Positions 1 to 7,567 of a stretch of 64,000 nt of DNA are shown here, piece by piece; position 1 is the stretch's first letter; every line of letters starts with the position of its first letter. Made by a program: the position numbers and the translations under genes. Source of the stretch: Wenyingzhuangia heitensis (GTDB taxonomy: Bacteria; Bacteroidota; Bacteroidia; Flavobacteriales; Flavobacteriaceae); NCBI RefSeq assembly GCF_011762155.1, contig NZ_JAASQL010000003.1, positions 186,001 through 250,000 of the forward strand, in the 5' to 3' direction. Under the pieces are notes generated by a model that worked only from the letters and a program-made list of their open reading frames with translations, was not told the DNA's origin and did no database searches.

Positions 1-213
1 GTTATTTTTAGAAGCTAGGTCTATTAAAAAGTTAGTTTCTTCTAACGTTTGGTCAGCCTGTACTACTACACAACCGTCAATATCGTTTTCTGAATATACT
101 TTTTGTAAATCTTCTGGTGTAAAATCTCTACGAATCACAGCCATTTCATCGTCTATCCATTCGTGTTTTACAGGTTCGTAATTCCAAAAATGTTGATGTG
201 AATCTATTACCAT
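1..213 (-). CDS. Lactonase-type amidohydrolase, 3' end outside window
   Basis: Only the first 71 codons lie in the window. The N-terminus reads MVIDSHQHFWNYEP, the metal-binding H-x-H strand typical of COG3618/Amidohydro_2 sugar lactonases (L-fuconolactonase, L-rhamnonolactonase, L-galactono-1,5-lactonase). Established knowledge: such a lactonase, together with an L-galactonate dehydrogenase and the tagaturonate/altronate enzymes, makes up the L-galactose pathway described in Bacteroides vulgatus. Here those partner genes lie directly upstream, so L-galactonolactone is the favoured substrate; other aldonolactones are possible. A strong hairpin at 241-277 separates it from the upstream gene, so its transcription may depend on readthrough. 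The family call is firm; the substrate is inferred. Confidence 0.75.
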   Translation of the reverse strand, partial: MVIDSHQHFWNYEPVKHEWIDDEMAVIRRDFTPEDLQKVYSENDIDGCVVVQADQTLEETNFLIDLASKNN

Positions 214-240
214 ATATAACTTCTTTATTATTGTAAACAA

Positions 241-280
241 AAAAGTCTTTACAGGTATAGTACCTGTAAAGACTTTTTAA
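241..280 (-). terminator. Terminator-like hairpin between tagaturonate reductase and lactonase
   Basis: A 17-bp perfect inverted repeat (241-257 with 261-277) has a 3-base loop and AAAA/TTTT ends, so it reads as an intrinsic terminator for the minus-strand operon ending at 284. Only 27 bases separate it from the lactonase start at 213, and I see no clear promoter there. It may therefore act as a partial terminator or attenuator. Confidence 0.75.
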
Positions 281-283
281 ATA

Positions 284-1723
284 TTATTTTACAAAAGCAT
301 CTAAACTAGCTTTTACTCCGTTTGCTACAATCCCTTCTAGGTGAGAAGTTACTGCTGCTTCTACTCCTTCTAAAGCTGTTAAATCTGTTCCCCAGAAATC
401 TGTATTAGATAAAGTAGCTTTTACAATAGCAGGAACGTTTCCTGTTGCCCATTGGGCTTTAAAGAAGTCTAAAGCTGATTGGTCATCTTTTAATGCAATT
501 TCTTCACCATTTCTATCTCCTTTGTAGAATGCAATTAAAGAAGCTAAAGAGAATAACAATCCTTGTGGTAACTCATTCTTTCTCTTAATGTATTCTAAAA
601 CTGATGGTAAAACTCTTGTTTTAAATTTAGAGGTAGAGTTTAAAGAAATGCTCATTAACGCATGCTCTAAGTATGGGTTTCTAAAACGATCTAATACATC
701 GTTAGAAAATTGTTTCAATTCAGCATCTGGTAAATCTAACGTAGGACAGATTTCATTAACAATCGTGTTCTTTAAGTAAGTTCCAACCACCTCATCTTCT
801 AAAGATTCACGTACTTTATCTATTCCATATAAGTAACCTACAGGAACTAAAGTTGTGTGTGCTCCGTTTAAAATTCTTACTTTACGAGTTCTGTATGGCT
901 CCATATTGTCTGTAAACACAATATTTAATCCACATGCTTCGGCAGGAATTTCATTTTTTACAGATGCAGGTCCTTCAATTACCCATAAGTGGAATTGCTC
1001 TCCTTCTACAACTAAGTTGTCTTTGTATCCTAATTCTTTAGTAATTGCATCCATTTTATCTCTTGGATATCCTGGTACAATTCTATCTACTAAAGAATTA
1101 CAGAAAATATTATCATTATTAATCCAAGCAACAAACTCTTCCCCTAAGTTCCAGTCTGCAGCGTATTGTAAAATAATTTTCTTTAAGTTATCTCCGTTTT
1201 TGTCAATTAACTCACAAGGAATTAAAATTAAACCTTTGTCAGAAGCTCCGTTAAAAGTTTGAAATCTCTTAAACAATAAAGCTGTTAACTTTCCCGGAAA
1301 ACTAGATTGAGGTGCATCGTCTAACTTATCATCAGCATTGTAAGCAATACCAGCTTCTGTTGTATTAGAAATCATAAAACGTAAATCTGGATTTTCAGCT
1401 ACCGCTAAATAATCTGCAGGATTTGCGTAAGGATCAATTCCTCTTTGGATACAGTCTACAATTTGGTGCTCGCTAATTGCTTCTCCATTCTTAATTCCGT
1501 TTAAATATAATGTATACAATCCATCTTGATCGTTTAACATTTTAATTAAACCCTGATCGATTGGCTGAACAGCAACAACTCCAGCATCAAAGTTTGCATT
1601 TTTGTTCATTTCATGAATCATCCAGTTAGCAAAAGCTCTCAAGAAGTTTCCTTCTCCAAATTGAATAATTCTTTCAGTATATGTTTTTACAGTCGTTGCT
1701 GTACTTCTATTTAATGAATTCAT
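284..1723 (-). CDS. uxaB: Tagaturonate reductase (altronate oxidoreductase)
   Basis: This 479-residue protein is close in length to E. coli UxaB. It reduces D-tagaturonate to D-altronate with NADH in the cytoplasm. It belongs to the mannitol dehydrogenase family: an N-terminal nucleotide-binding stretch (IIQFGEGNFLRAF) and a K-x4-N-x2-H active-site motif (KVRILNGAHT) around residues 280-290. It is the promoter-distal gene of a run continuing with altronate dehydratase, KDPG aldolase, KDG kinase and a zinc dehydrogenase. In that setting tagaturonate could come from L-galactonate, from galacturonate, or from both; no uronate isomerase (uxaC) is in the window. Family and pathway step are well supported. 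Confidence 0.92.
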   Translation of the reverse strand: MNSLNRSTATTVKTYTERIIQFGEGNFLRAFANWMIHEMNKNANFDAGVVAVQPIDQGLIKMLNDQDGLYTLYLNGIKNGEAISEHQIVDCIQRGIDPYANPADYLAVAENPDLRFMISNTTEAGIAYNADDKLDDAPQSSFPGKLTALLFKRFQTFNGASDKGLILIPCELIDKNGDNLKKIILQYAADWNLGEEFVAWINNDNIFCNSLVDRIVPGYPRDKMDAITKELGYKDNLVVEGEQFHLWVIEGPASVKNEIPAEACGLNIVFTDNMEPYRTRKVRILNGAHTTLVPVGYLYGIDKVRESLEDEVVGTYLKNTIVNEICPTLDLPDAELKQFSNDVLDRFRNPYLEHALMSISLNSTSKFKTRVLPSVLEYIKRKNELPQGLLFSLASLIAFYKGDRNGEEIALKDDQSALDFFKAQWATGNVPAIVKATLSNTDFWGTDLTALEGVEAAVTSHLEGIVANGVKASLDAFVK

Positions 1724-1840
1724 TTTTTTTATTTTAGTAATTAATACAAAGTAGCTAGTACATAGACTGAACTACTTAAAATTTTATTTAAAAAAGGTAC
1801 AGAGTATTACTTTATACTGAATACTCTGTACTTGATATTA

Positions 1841-3493
1841 TTATAGAGACACTCCTCTTTTCCAAGGAATAAAATCATTATTACCATGTAAAACAGCCTT
1901 AGATGCAGTCTCTCCACTTGCCACTCTAATTACATGATCTAAAATCTTTTCTCCCATTGTTTGAATCGTATCCTCTCCTGTAATTACAGTTCCTGTATTA
2001 ATGTCGATGATATCGTTCATTCTTTCATACAAGTTGGTGTTACTGGAAATCTTTAATACCGGTGCCACAGGGTTTCCTGTTGGTGTTCCTAATCCTGTTG
2101 TAAACACTACAATATTACATCCAGAACCTACCAAACCTGTAGTAGATTCTACATCGTTACCAGGAGTACACAATAAGTTTAAACCTGGTTTTGTTACTTG
2201 CTCTGTATAATCTAACACTTCTACTACCGGAGATGTTCCTCCTTTTTTAGCAGCTCCTGCAGATTTCATAGCATCGGTAATTAGACCATCTTTAATGTTC
2301 CCTGGAGAAGGATTGTTTTCAAATCCTGAACCTACTGCTACAGCAGCTGCAGAATAAGCTCTCATTAAATCGTAAAATTTCTTAGAATCTTTTTCAGTTT
2401 CACATCTATTGATGATCTCTTGCTCTACTCCGTTTAATTCTGGGAATTCAGACAATACTGGAGAACCTCCTAAAGCAACTAATAAATCAGAAGCATATCC
2501 TAAAGCAGGATTTGCAGAAATACCAGAAAAACCATCAGATCCACCACATTCTAACCCTAAAACTAACTTACTCAATGGTGCAGGTCCACGTTCTAATTTA
2601 TTAGCTTCAGTCAATCCAATAAATGTATGCTTAACCGCTTCTTCTATTAAAGAACGTTCGCTAGAACTTTGTTGTTGCTCTAAGTAATGAACGGGCTTAT
2701 CGTTATTAGGAGCAATTGCATTAATTGCACCTTGTAACATTTCTATTTGTGCGTTTTGACATCCTAAACTAAACACCGTTGCTCCTGCTACGTTAGGGTT
2801 TGTAATGTACCCTGCTAACAATTTACATAAAGTTTCAGAATCTTGACGGATACCACCACAACCACCATCATGTTTTAAAAACTTAATTCCATCTACATTA
2901 GGGAAAGTCCTGTTTTTAGACATTTCTTCTTTAGTAGTGATAATTGGAGTGTTAAAAATTTCATCAGAAGAAGCTCCTGCTTTGTATTGTGCAATTAAAG
3001 CATCTGTGTCTACTGCAAAATCTTTTTTAGTTTCGTATCCTAATTTTTCAGAAAGTGCTCCTTCTAAAACATCAACGTTTCTGTTCTCACAAAAAGTTAA
3101 TGGAATTACCAACCAATAGTTTCCTGTACCTACTTTTCCGTCTTTACGGTAAAACCCATTAAAAGTTCTTCCTTTAAAATTTGAAACATCGGGTGCTGTC
3201 CACTCGTATTTTTCTTTGCTCTCTTTGTACTCTGCAGAAGCATGTTTTACGTTTTCGATGGTAATAGCACAACCTTGTGCAATCGGTTGTACAGCTTTAC
3301 CCACCAAAACTCCATACATGTAGATTTCATCACCTACAGCAAAGTCCTGTAAAGAAAATTTATGTTTTTGTTTAATGTCTTCTTTTAATATCAGTTGTTT
3401 ACCCGCAACCGACACTTCCATTCCTTCTTTTAATCCTTGAATTGCAACAATAATATTGTCTTTAGGATCTATTTGTGCATATTGATTTGACAT
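1841..3493 (-). CDS. uxaA: Altronate dehydratase
   Basis: This 550-residue protein dehydrates D-altronate to 2-keto-3-deoxy-D-gluconate (KDG). An N-terminal SAF domain (about residues 1-95) is followed by the UxaA dehydratase core. Core motifs include a Gly/Cys-rich HDGGCGGIR segment, a SLGCQNAQ segment, GLECGGSDGFSG near residue 315 and GSGCNIVVFTTG near 455, whose cysteines are candidate metal ligands. It has both halves of the fused family and is of normal length. The start lies 4 bases after the KDPG aldolase stop, indicating cotranscription. The enzyme is shared between galacturonate and L-galactose breakdown, so it does not decide the sugar by itself. Confidence 0.93.
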   Translation of the reverse strand: MSNQYAQIDPKDNIIVAIQGLKEGMEVSVAGKQLILKEDIKQKHKFSLQDFAVGDEIYMYGVLVGKAVQPIAQGCAITIENVKHASAEYKESKEKYEWTAPDVSNFKGRTFNGFYRKDGKVGTGNYWLVIPLTFCENRNVDVLEGALSEKLGYETKKDFAVDTDALIAQYKAGASSDEIFNTPIITTKEEMSKNRTFPNVDGIKFLKHDGGCGGIRQDSETLCKLLAGYITNPNVAGATVFSLGCQNAQIEMLQGAINAIAPNNDKPVHYLEQQQSSSERSLIEEAVKHTFIGLTEANKLERGPAPLSKLVLGLECGGSDGFSGISANPALGYASDLLVALGGSPVLSEFPELNGVEQEIINRCETEKDSKKFYDLMRAYSAAAVAVGSGFENNPSPGNIKDGLITDAMKSAGAAKKGGTSPVVEVLDYTEQVTKPGLNLLCTPGNDVESTTGLVGSGCNIVVFTTGLGTPTGNPVAPVLKISSNTNLYERMNDIIDINTGTVITGEDTIQTMGEKILDHVIRVASGETASKAVLHGNNDFIPWKRGVSL

Positions 3494-3497
3494 AGTC

Positions 3498-4166
3498 TTA
3501 TCCTCTTATTTTTTTAATTGTAGCTAAAGCATCTGCTACTTTATTCTCTAATCCGTTGTAATCTTTATCTGCTAAAATTTGCTTGCTAATTAATTGAGAT
3601 CCCATCCCAACACAAACAACACCAGCATCAAACCAACCTCTTAAGTTATCTTCTTCTGTAGTAACACCACCTGTTGGCATAATAGATGTCCATGGTTGAG
3701 GTCCTACAATTCCTTTTACAAAATTAGGCCCGTATAAGTTTCCTGGGAATAATTTTACGATTTCACATCCTAATTCCTCAGCTCTAGCAATTTCTGTTAA
3801 CGTTCCACATCCTGGATTCCAAGCTACTTTACGTCTATTACAAGCAATTGCAATATCTTCTCTAAAAACTGGAGTCACAATAAAGTTAGCTCCTAAAGAC
3901 ATGTATAATGAAGCAGCAGCAGCATCTGTAATTGACCCTACTCCCATAATCATTCCTGGCAATTCTGCCACAGCATATTTTGTTAATGCTGCAAAAACCT
4001 CGTGAGCAAAATCTCCTCTAGCGGTAAATTCTAACAAACGAGCTCCACCATCGTAACAAGCTTTTAATACTTTTTTTCCTAATTCAATATCTGGGTGATA
4101 AAACAAAGGAACCATTCCTGTTTCTTTCATCACTTGAGCAACTTCAATTCTTGAAAACTGTGCCAT
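3498..4166 (-). CDS. eda: KDPG (2-keto-3-deoxy-6-phosphogluconate) aldolase
   Basis: This 222-residue class I aldolase splits KDPG into pyruvate and glyceraldehyde 3-phosphate. The Schiff-base lysine is Lys138 in VKLFPG, and the catalytic glutamate is Glu46 in LLEFTARG. The phosphate-binding tail MPTGGV is present near residue 185. The protein is full length for the KHG/KDPG family. It sits tightly between altronate dehydratase (4-base gap) and KDG kinase (62-base gap), supplying the last step of the pathway encoded here. Confidence 0.93.
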   Translation of the reverse strand: MAQFSRIEVAQVMKETGMVPLFYHPDIELGKKVLKACYDGGARLLEFTARGDFAHEVFAALTKYAVAELPGMIMGVGSITDAAAASLYMSLGANFIVTPVFREDIAIACNRRKVAWNPGCGTLTEIARAEELGCEIVKLFPGNLYGPNFVKGIVGPQPWTSIMPTGGVTTEEDNLRGWFDAGVVCVGMGSQLISKQILADKDYNGLENKVADALATIKKIRG

Positions 4167-4228
4167 TTTTTTATTTTTTGTTGATTTATTTAATCTTGTT
4201 GTTTATTAAGTCCGTTGGTAAAAACAGC

Positions 4229-5263
4229 CTACCTATCTACTAATGCAGATCCATCACTTTCCATAAAGTCTATTACTTCTTGTTTGGATGCTCTGTTTAC
4301 GTCTCCAAAAATAGTGTGCTTAATTACACAAGCTGATGTTGCAAATGCTACTGCTTTTTGTAAATCTTCTTTGTAAGCTATTAAACCATACAACAAACCT
4401 CCCATAAAAGCATCTCCTGTTCCTACTCTATCTACCACTGGGGATATTTCGTTAATTCTTGCTCTGTACAGTTGCTTGTTTTTGTATAACAAACCTCCAA
4501 TTCTTTGGTGTGATGCATTTACAGAATTTCTAAATGTCATTCCTATAGTATGAACATTTGGCAACAACTCCATAATTTTATCAAACTGTGCTTTTACCTC
4601 ATCTTCTTTACTGTAATCTGGATTTATTTTTGCCTTACCAAGCATAAACATTGCCGTATCTACATCTGCCAAAATAATGTTACTATATTTTAACAAGGCA
4701 GGCATTACATCTTTAGGTTGTTTTCCGTATTTCCATAATTTACTTCTGTAATTTAAGTCTGTAGAAATAGTCAGACCTCTTTCCGAAGCAGCTTTAACAG
4801 CCTCTAAACAAGTATCGGCAGCAGATTGTGATAAGGCTGGAGTAATACCACTCCAATGGAAACCAGTAGCTCCAGAAAAAATGGTATCCCAATCAAATTG
4901 TCCAGGAGCAACTTCAGACATGGCTGAATTTTCTCTATCATAAACTACGGCACTGTTTCTACCAGAGGCTCCATGTTCTAAGAAATACAATCCTAATCTT
5001 TTTCCTTGTCTTAAAATGTATTTAGCTCCAACGTTTCTACCTCTTACACTTTGTATTACGCAATCTCCAATAGCATTGTCTGGAACGGCAGAGATAAATT
5101 GAGCTCTAATTCCGTAATTTGCCAAAGAAGCAGCTACGTTAAACTCTCCTCCACCATAAATTACTTCTAAAGAATTGGCTTGACTAAACCTAAGGTGATT
5201 AGGAGGTGACAACCTTCCTAATATTTCACCAAAAGTGATGATTTTATGTTTTTTTGAAAACAT
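4229..5263 (-). CDS. kdgK: 2-keto-3-deoxygluconate kinase (PfkB family)
   Basis: This 344-residue PfkB-fold sugar kinase is assigned to phosphorylating KDG to KDPG. The N-terminus has the substrate-side GGGEFNVAASLANYG segment. The C-terminal ATP/anion-hole motif RVGTGDAFMGG (about residues 281-291) carries the catalytic aspartate. PfkB members share a fold across many substrates, so the KDG assignment rests on its position between KDPG aldolase and the altronate enzymes. It starts 31 bases after the zinc dehydrogenase stop. The family is certain and the substrate likely. Confidence 0.87.
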   Translation of the reverse strand: MFSKKHKIITFGEILGRLSPPNHLRFSQANSLEVIYGGGEFNVAASLANYGIRAQFISAVPDNAIGDCVIQSVRGRNVGAKYILRQGKRLGLYFLEHGASGRNSAVVYDRENSAMSEVAPGQFDWDTIFSGATGFHWSGITPALSQSAADTCLEAVKAASERGLTISTDLNYRSKLWKYGKQPKDVMPALLKYSNIILADVDTAMFMLGKAKINPDYSKEDEVKAQFDKIMELLPNVHTIGMTFRNSVNASHQRIGGLLYKNKQLYRARINEISPVVDRVGTGDAFMGGLLYGLIAYKEDLQKAVAFATSACVIKHTIFGDVNRASKQEVIDFMESDGSALVDR

Positions 5264-5294
5264 GATTGTTGTTTTTGGGTTCGATTACAGTTTC

Positions 5295-6305
5295 TTAAAT
5301 AAAATCTACTGTTGCTTTAATTACTCCTGTAGCTGGTTTTGTCCAACTATCAAAATTTTCAATCATTTCTGTAAAAGGAACATTGTGTGTAATAAATGAA
5401 CTTGTAGGAAATTGATCTAACACACTAATTACGTGTTCAAAATCTTCGGTAGTTGCATTTCTACTACACATAATAGTAGTTTCTTTTGCGTGAATTTTTG
5501 GATGTGCAAATGTTAAATCTCCTTTAGACAACCCTACCAACACATAACGACCTCCATGAGCCATATAATCTGGTCCTACTTCTAGTGCTCCTTTAAATCC
5601 AGTAGCATCAAATACAGCAGTTGCCATATCTCCATTCGTAATTTCTGCAATTTTTTCTACAGGATTGTTGCTTACATTAATTACATAATCAGCTCCTATT
5701 TCTTCTTTTGTGTATTTTAAACGATCATCGTTTACATCTAAAACAATTACAGTTGCTCCAGCAATTTGAGCCAACTTAACCATTCCAATTCCAATAGGTC
5801 CACAACCTACTACTACAACTGTTTCTCCTTTTTGTACGTTTGCTCTACGGATGGCATGTGCTCCAATTGCTAACGGCTCAACAATGGCCATTTGATCATC
5901 AGACAATTCGTTTGCAGGCAATAATAAATCTTGACGAACTGTAATGTATTCTTGCATACCTCCATCAGAATGCACACCTAATACACTAATATTTGTACAA
6001 CAGTTTGTTTTTCCATTTCTACAAGCTATACATTTCCCACAGCTTACATAAGGCATTACAACCACGTTGTCTCCTGCTTTTAACCCTCTTTCATTCTCTC
6101 CAATTTCAACAATTTCAGAAGCTAATTCGTGCCCTAAAATTCTTGGATAGGTAAAAAATGCTTGATTTCCTGAATAAGCATGTAAATCTGTTCCACAAAT
6201 TCCTACTTTTTTAACTCTAAGTAATGCTTCATTTTCTTTACGAACAGGAGCTTCTTTTTCCTTTAATAAAAACTTTCCTGGCTCTTCACAAACTATGTAT
6301 TTCAT
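5295..6305 (-). CDS. Zinc-dependent dehydrogenase, probable L-galactonate 5-dehydrogenase
   Basis: This 336-residue medium-chain Zn alcohol dehydrogenase has catalytic zinc ligands in GICGTD (Cys37) and GHE (His59-Glu60). The structural zinc loop is the Cys cluster CGKCIACRNGKTNCC, and the NAD loop is VVGCGPIGIG. I place the start at 6305 (MKYIVCEEPG). A longer reading frame upstream would translate through the operator at 6328-6347 and gives an atypical N-terminus. It is the first gene of the catabolic operon. Relatives oxidise L-galactonate, L-gulonate, L-idonate or threonine; the downstream tagaturonate reductase points to L-galactonate to D-tagaturonate. That substrate is inferred from context. 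Confidence 0.82.
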   Translation of the reverse strand: MKYIVCEEPGKFLLKEKEAPVRKENEALLRVKKVGICGTDLHAYSGNQAFFTYPRILGHELASEIVEIGENERGLKAGDNVVVMPYVSCGKCIACRNGKTNCCTNISVLGVHSDGGMQEYITVRQDLLLPANELSDDQMAIVEPLAIGAHAIRRANVQKGETVVVVGCGPIGIGMVKLAQIAGATVIVLDVNDDRLKYTKEEIGADYVINVSNNPVEKIAEITNGDMATAVFDATGFKGALEVGPDYMAHGGRYVLVGLSKGDLTFAHPKIHAKETTIMCSRNATTEDFEHVISVLDQFPTSSFITHNVPFTEMIENFDSWTKPATGVIKATVDFI

Positions 6306-6327
6306 CTTACTTTTAAATTTAAATTCG

Positions 6328-6347
6328 TTGTTCAAACGTTTGAACAA
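6328..6347. promoter_or_regulatory. LacI-family operator, perfect 20-bp palindrome
   Basis: TTGTTCAAACGTTTGAACAA is a perfect 20-bp palindrome with the central CG typical of LacI/PurR-family sites. It lies 23 bases upstream of the dehydrogenase start (6305), where a bound repressor would block the minus-strand operon. On the minus strand it contains AACGTTTG, one mismatch from the Bacteroidota -7 box TAnnTTTG, so the operator and core promoter may coincide. Confidence 0.82.
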
Positions 6348-6423
6348 AAGGCTTAAAAAAATTAACAACCGAAATAAATCAATTATTAATCCTATAATTT
6401 TAGCATATTAAATATTCTATATG

Positions 6424-6453
6424 TTGAAAAAACAATTAGAATATTTACATTTG
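6424..6453 (+). promoter_or_regulatory. Promoter of the LacI-family regulator gene
   Basis: TACATTTG at 6446-6453 matches the Bacteroidota -7 box TAnnTTTG exactly. A TTG-containing -33-like element (6424-6427) sits 18 bases upstream. Transcription would start near 6460, within the adjacent operator, about 30 bases before the gene's start codon. Confidence 0.55.
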
Positions 6454-6470
6454 CACAAACGATTGAACAA
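6451..6470. promoter_or_regulatory. Second LacI-family operator, imperfect copy
   Basis: TTGCACAAACGATTGAACAA matches the perfect palindrome at 6328-6347 in 17 of 20 positions. It overlaps the end of the regulator's own -7 box and the likely transcription start, so it fits autorepression. The centre-to-centre distance to the first operator is 123 bp, allowing cooperative or looped binding. Confidence 0.7.
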
Positions 6471-6489
6471 ATATAGTAATATTTTAATG

Positions 6490-7512
6490 ATGCAAAAGAA
6501 AACCACAATAAAAGATATTGCTAATGTTTTAAAAATCACACCTTCAGCTGTTTCAAGAGCTTTACACAACCATCCTAGGATTAGTGATAAAACAAAAAAA
6601 GCGGTTAAAAAAGTAGCCCTAGAACTAAATTATCAACCCAATCAATTGGCTTCTGCATTAAGAAGTGGAAGAAGTAATTTGGTAGGAATTGTAGTTCCTA
6701 GAACCAATAGTTATTTTTTCTCATCTGTGGTAGAAAGTATAGAAGAAGAATTGAATAAAGAAGGTTACAATGTAATTATTACGCAGTCTAATGAATCCTA
6801 TGATAAGGAATGTAGAAATATAGAAGCTTTGTTACAAACTCAAGTGGATGGAATAATTGCTTCATTAGCTAACGAAACCATTATTTTTGATCATTACGAA
6901 AGAATTAAAGAGAAAGGCATTCCTCTGATATTATACGATAGGGGTGAAAATGATATAGGAGTAGATTATATAGGTATTGATGATTACCAAAGTAGTCATA
7001 TTGTTGTAGACCATTTGGTAGCTCAAGGTTGTAAAAGAATTGCACACATAGCAGGTTATAGTCACACTCGCATTTACAAAAACCGAATTAGAGGTTATAT
7101 TGATGCTTTACTAAAACACAACATACCAATAGTTGATAGTTTACTCTTAGAAAGTAATCTGACACTTAAAGACGGTAGAGCAAAAACCAAACAACTTTTA
7201 GAATTACCCAAATTACCCGATGCTATTTATGCCTCTGGTGATTATGCTGCGCTAGGAGCTTTACAAGTGTTACAAGAAAACGGAATTAGAGTTCCCCAAG
7301 ATGTAGCTTTGGTTGGCTTTAGTGATGAACCTTTTACCTCCTTGATTTCTCCAGCAATAAGCACCGTATATCAACACAATAATAAAATAGGAAAACTGGT
7401 TGCTCAACAATTTTTATTACGTATTAAAGACAAAAATTGGAAACCAAAACTGAATAAGATTATTTTGGATGCTGAATTAATTGTGAGAGAGTCTTCTAAA
7501 AAAAAGAAATAA
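6490..7512 (+). CDS. LacI-family transcriptional regulator of the sugar-acid operon
   Basis: This 340-residue protein has an N-terminal LacI helix-turn-helix (TTIKDIANVLKITPSAVSRALHN region, residues 4-26) and hinge helix (NQLASALRSGRSNLVGIVVP). A periplasmic-binding-protein-like sensor domain fills the rest. I start it at MQKKTT (6490; 6487 is equally possible), because a longer frame from 6421 would include the promoter and operator as coding sequence. It is divergent from the zinc dehydrogenase, with two matching operators between them, so it most likely represses the catabolic operon and itself. The ligand is unknown; a pathway intermediate is the natural guess. Confidence 0.9.
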   Translation: MQKKTTIKDIANVLKITPSAVSRALHNHPRISDKTKKAVKKVALELNYQPNQLASALRSGRSNLVGIVVPRTNSYFFSSVVESIEEELNKEGYNVIITQSNESYDKECRNIEALLQTQVDGIIASLANETIIFDHYERIKEKGIPLILYDRGENDIGVDYIGIDDYQSSHIVVDHLVAQGCKRIAHIAGYSHTRIYKNRIRGYIDALLKHNIPIVDSLLLESNLTLKDGRAKTKQLLELPKLPDAIYASGDYAALGALQVLQENGIRVPQDVALVGFSDEPFTSLISPAISTVYQHNNKIGKLVAQQFLLRIKDKNWKPKLNKIILDAELIVRESSKKKK

Positions 7513-7546
7513 AAAAAAGGTTTTGTCGCTAGACAAAACCTTTTTT
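7513..7546. terminator. Bidirectional terminator between regulator and GH29
   Basis: A 15-bp inverted repeat (7513-7527 with 7532-7546) around the loop GCTA has an A-run at one end and a T-run at the other. It can terminate both the plus-strand LacI gene and the convergent minus-strand GH29 gene, and it starts right after the LacI stop codon. Confidence 0.88.
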
Positions 7547-7567
7547 ACCAAACCAAAAATTAATCTA

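Noticed and set aside
855-1262. 135-codon plus-strand frame inside the tagaturonate reductase gene
   Set aside because: Antisense shadow of a well-conserved enzyme; no signal, motif or spacing supports it. The same applies to the other antisense frames across the window.
6306-6368. Upstream extension of the zinc dehydrogenase frame by 21 codons
   Set aside because: It would translate the perfect LacI operator and gives an N-terminus unlike the family; MKYIV at 6305 fits much better.
6421-6486. Upstream extension of the LacI regulator frame
   Set aside because: It contains the -7 box and the second operator; the helix-turn-helix starts right after 6490.
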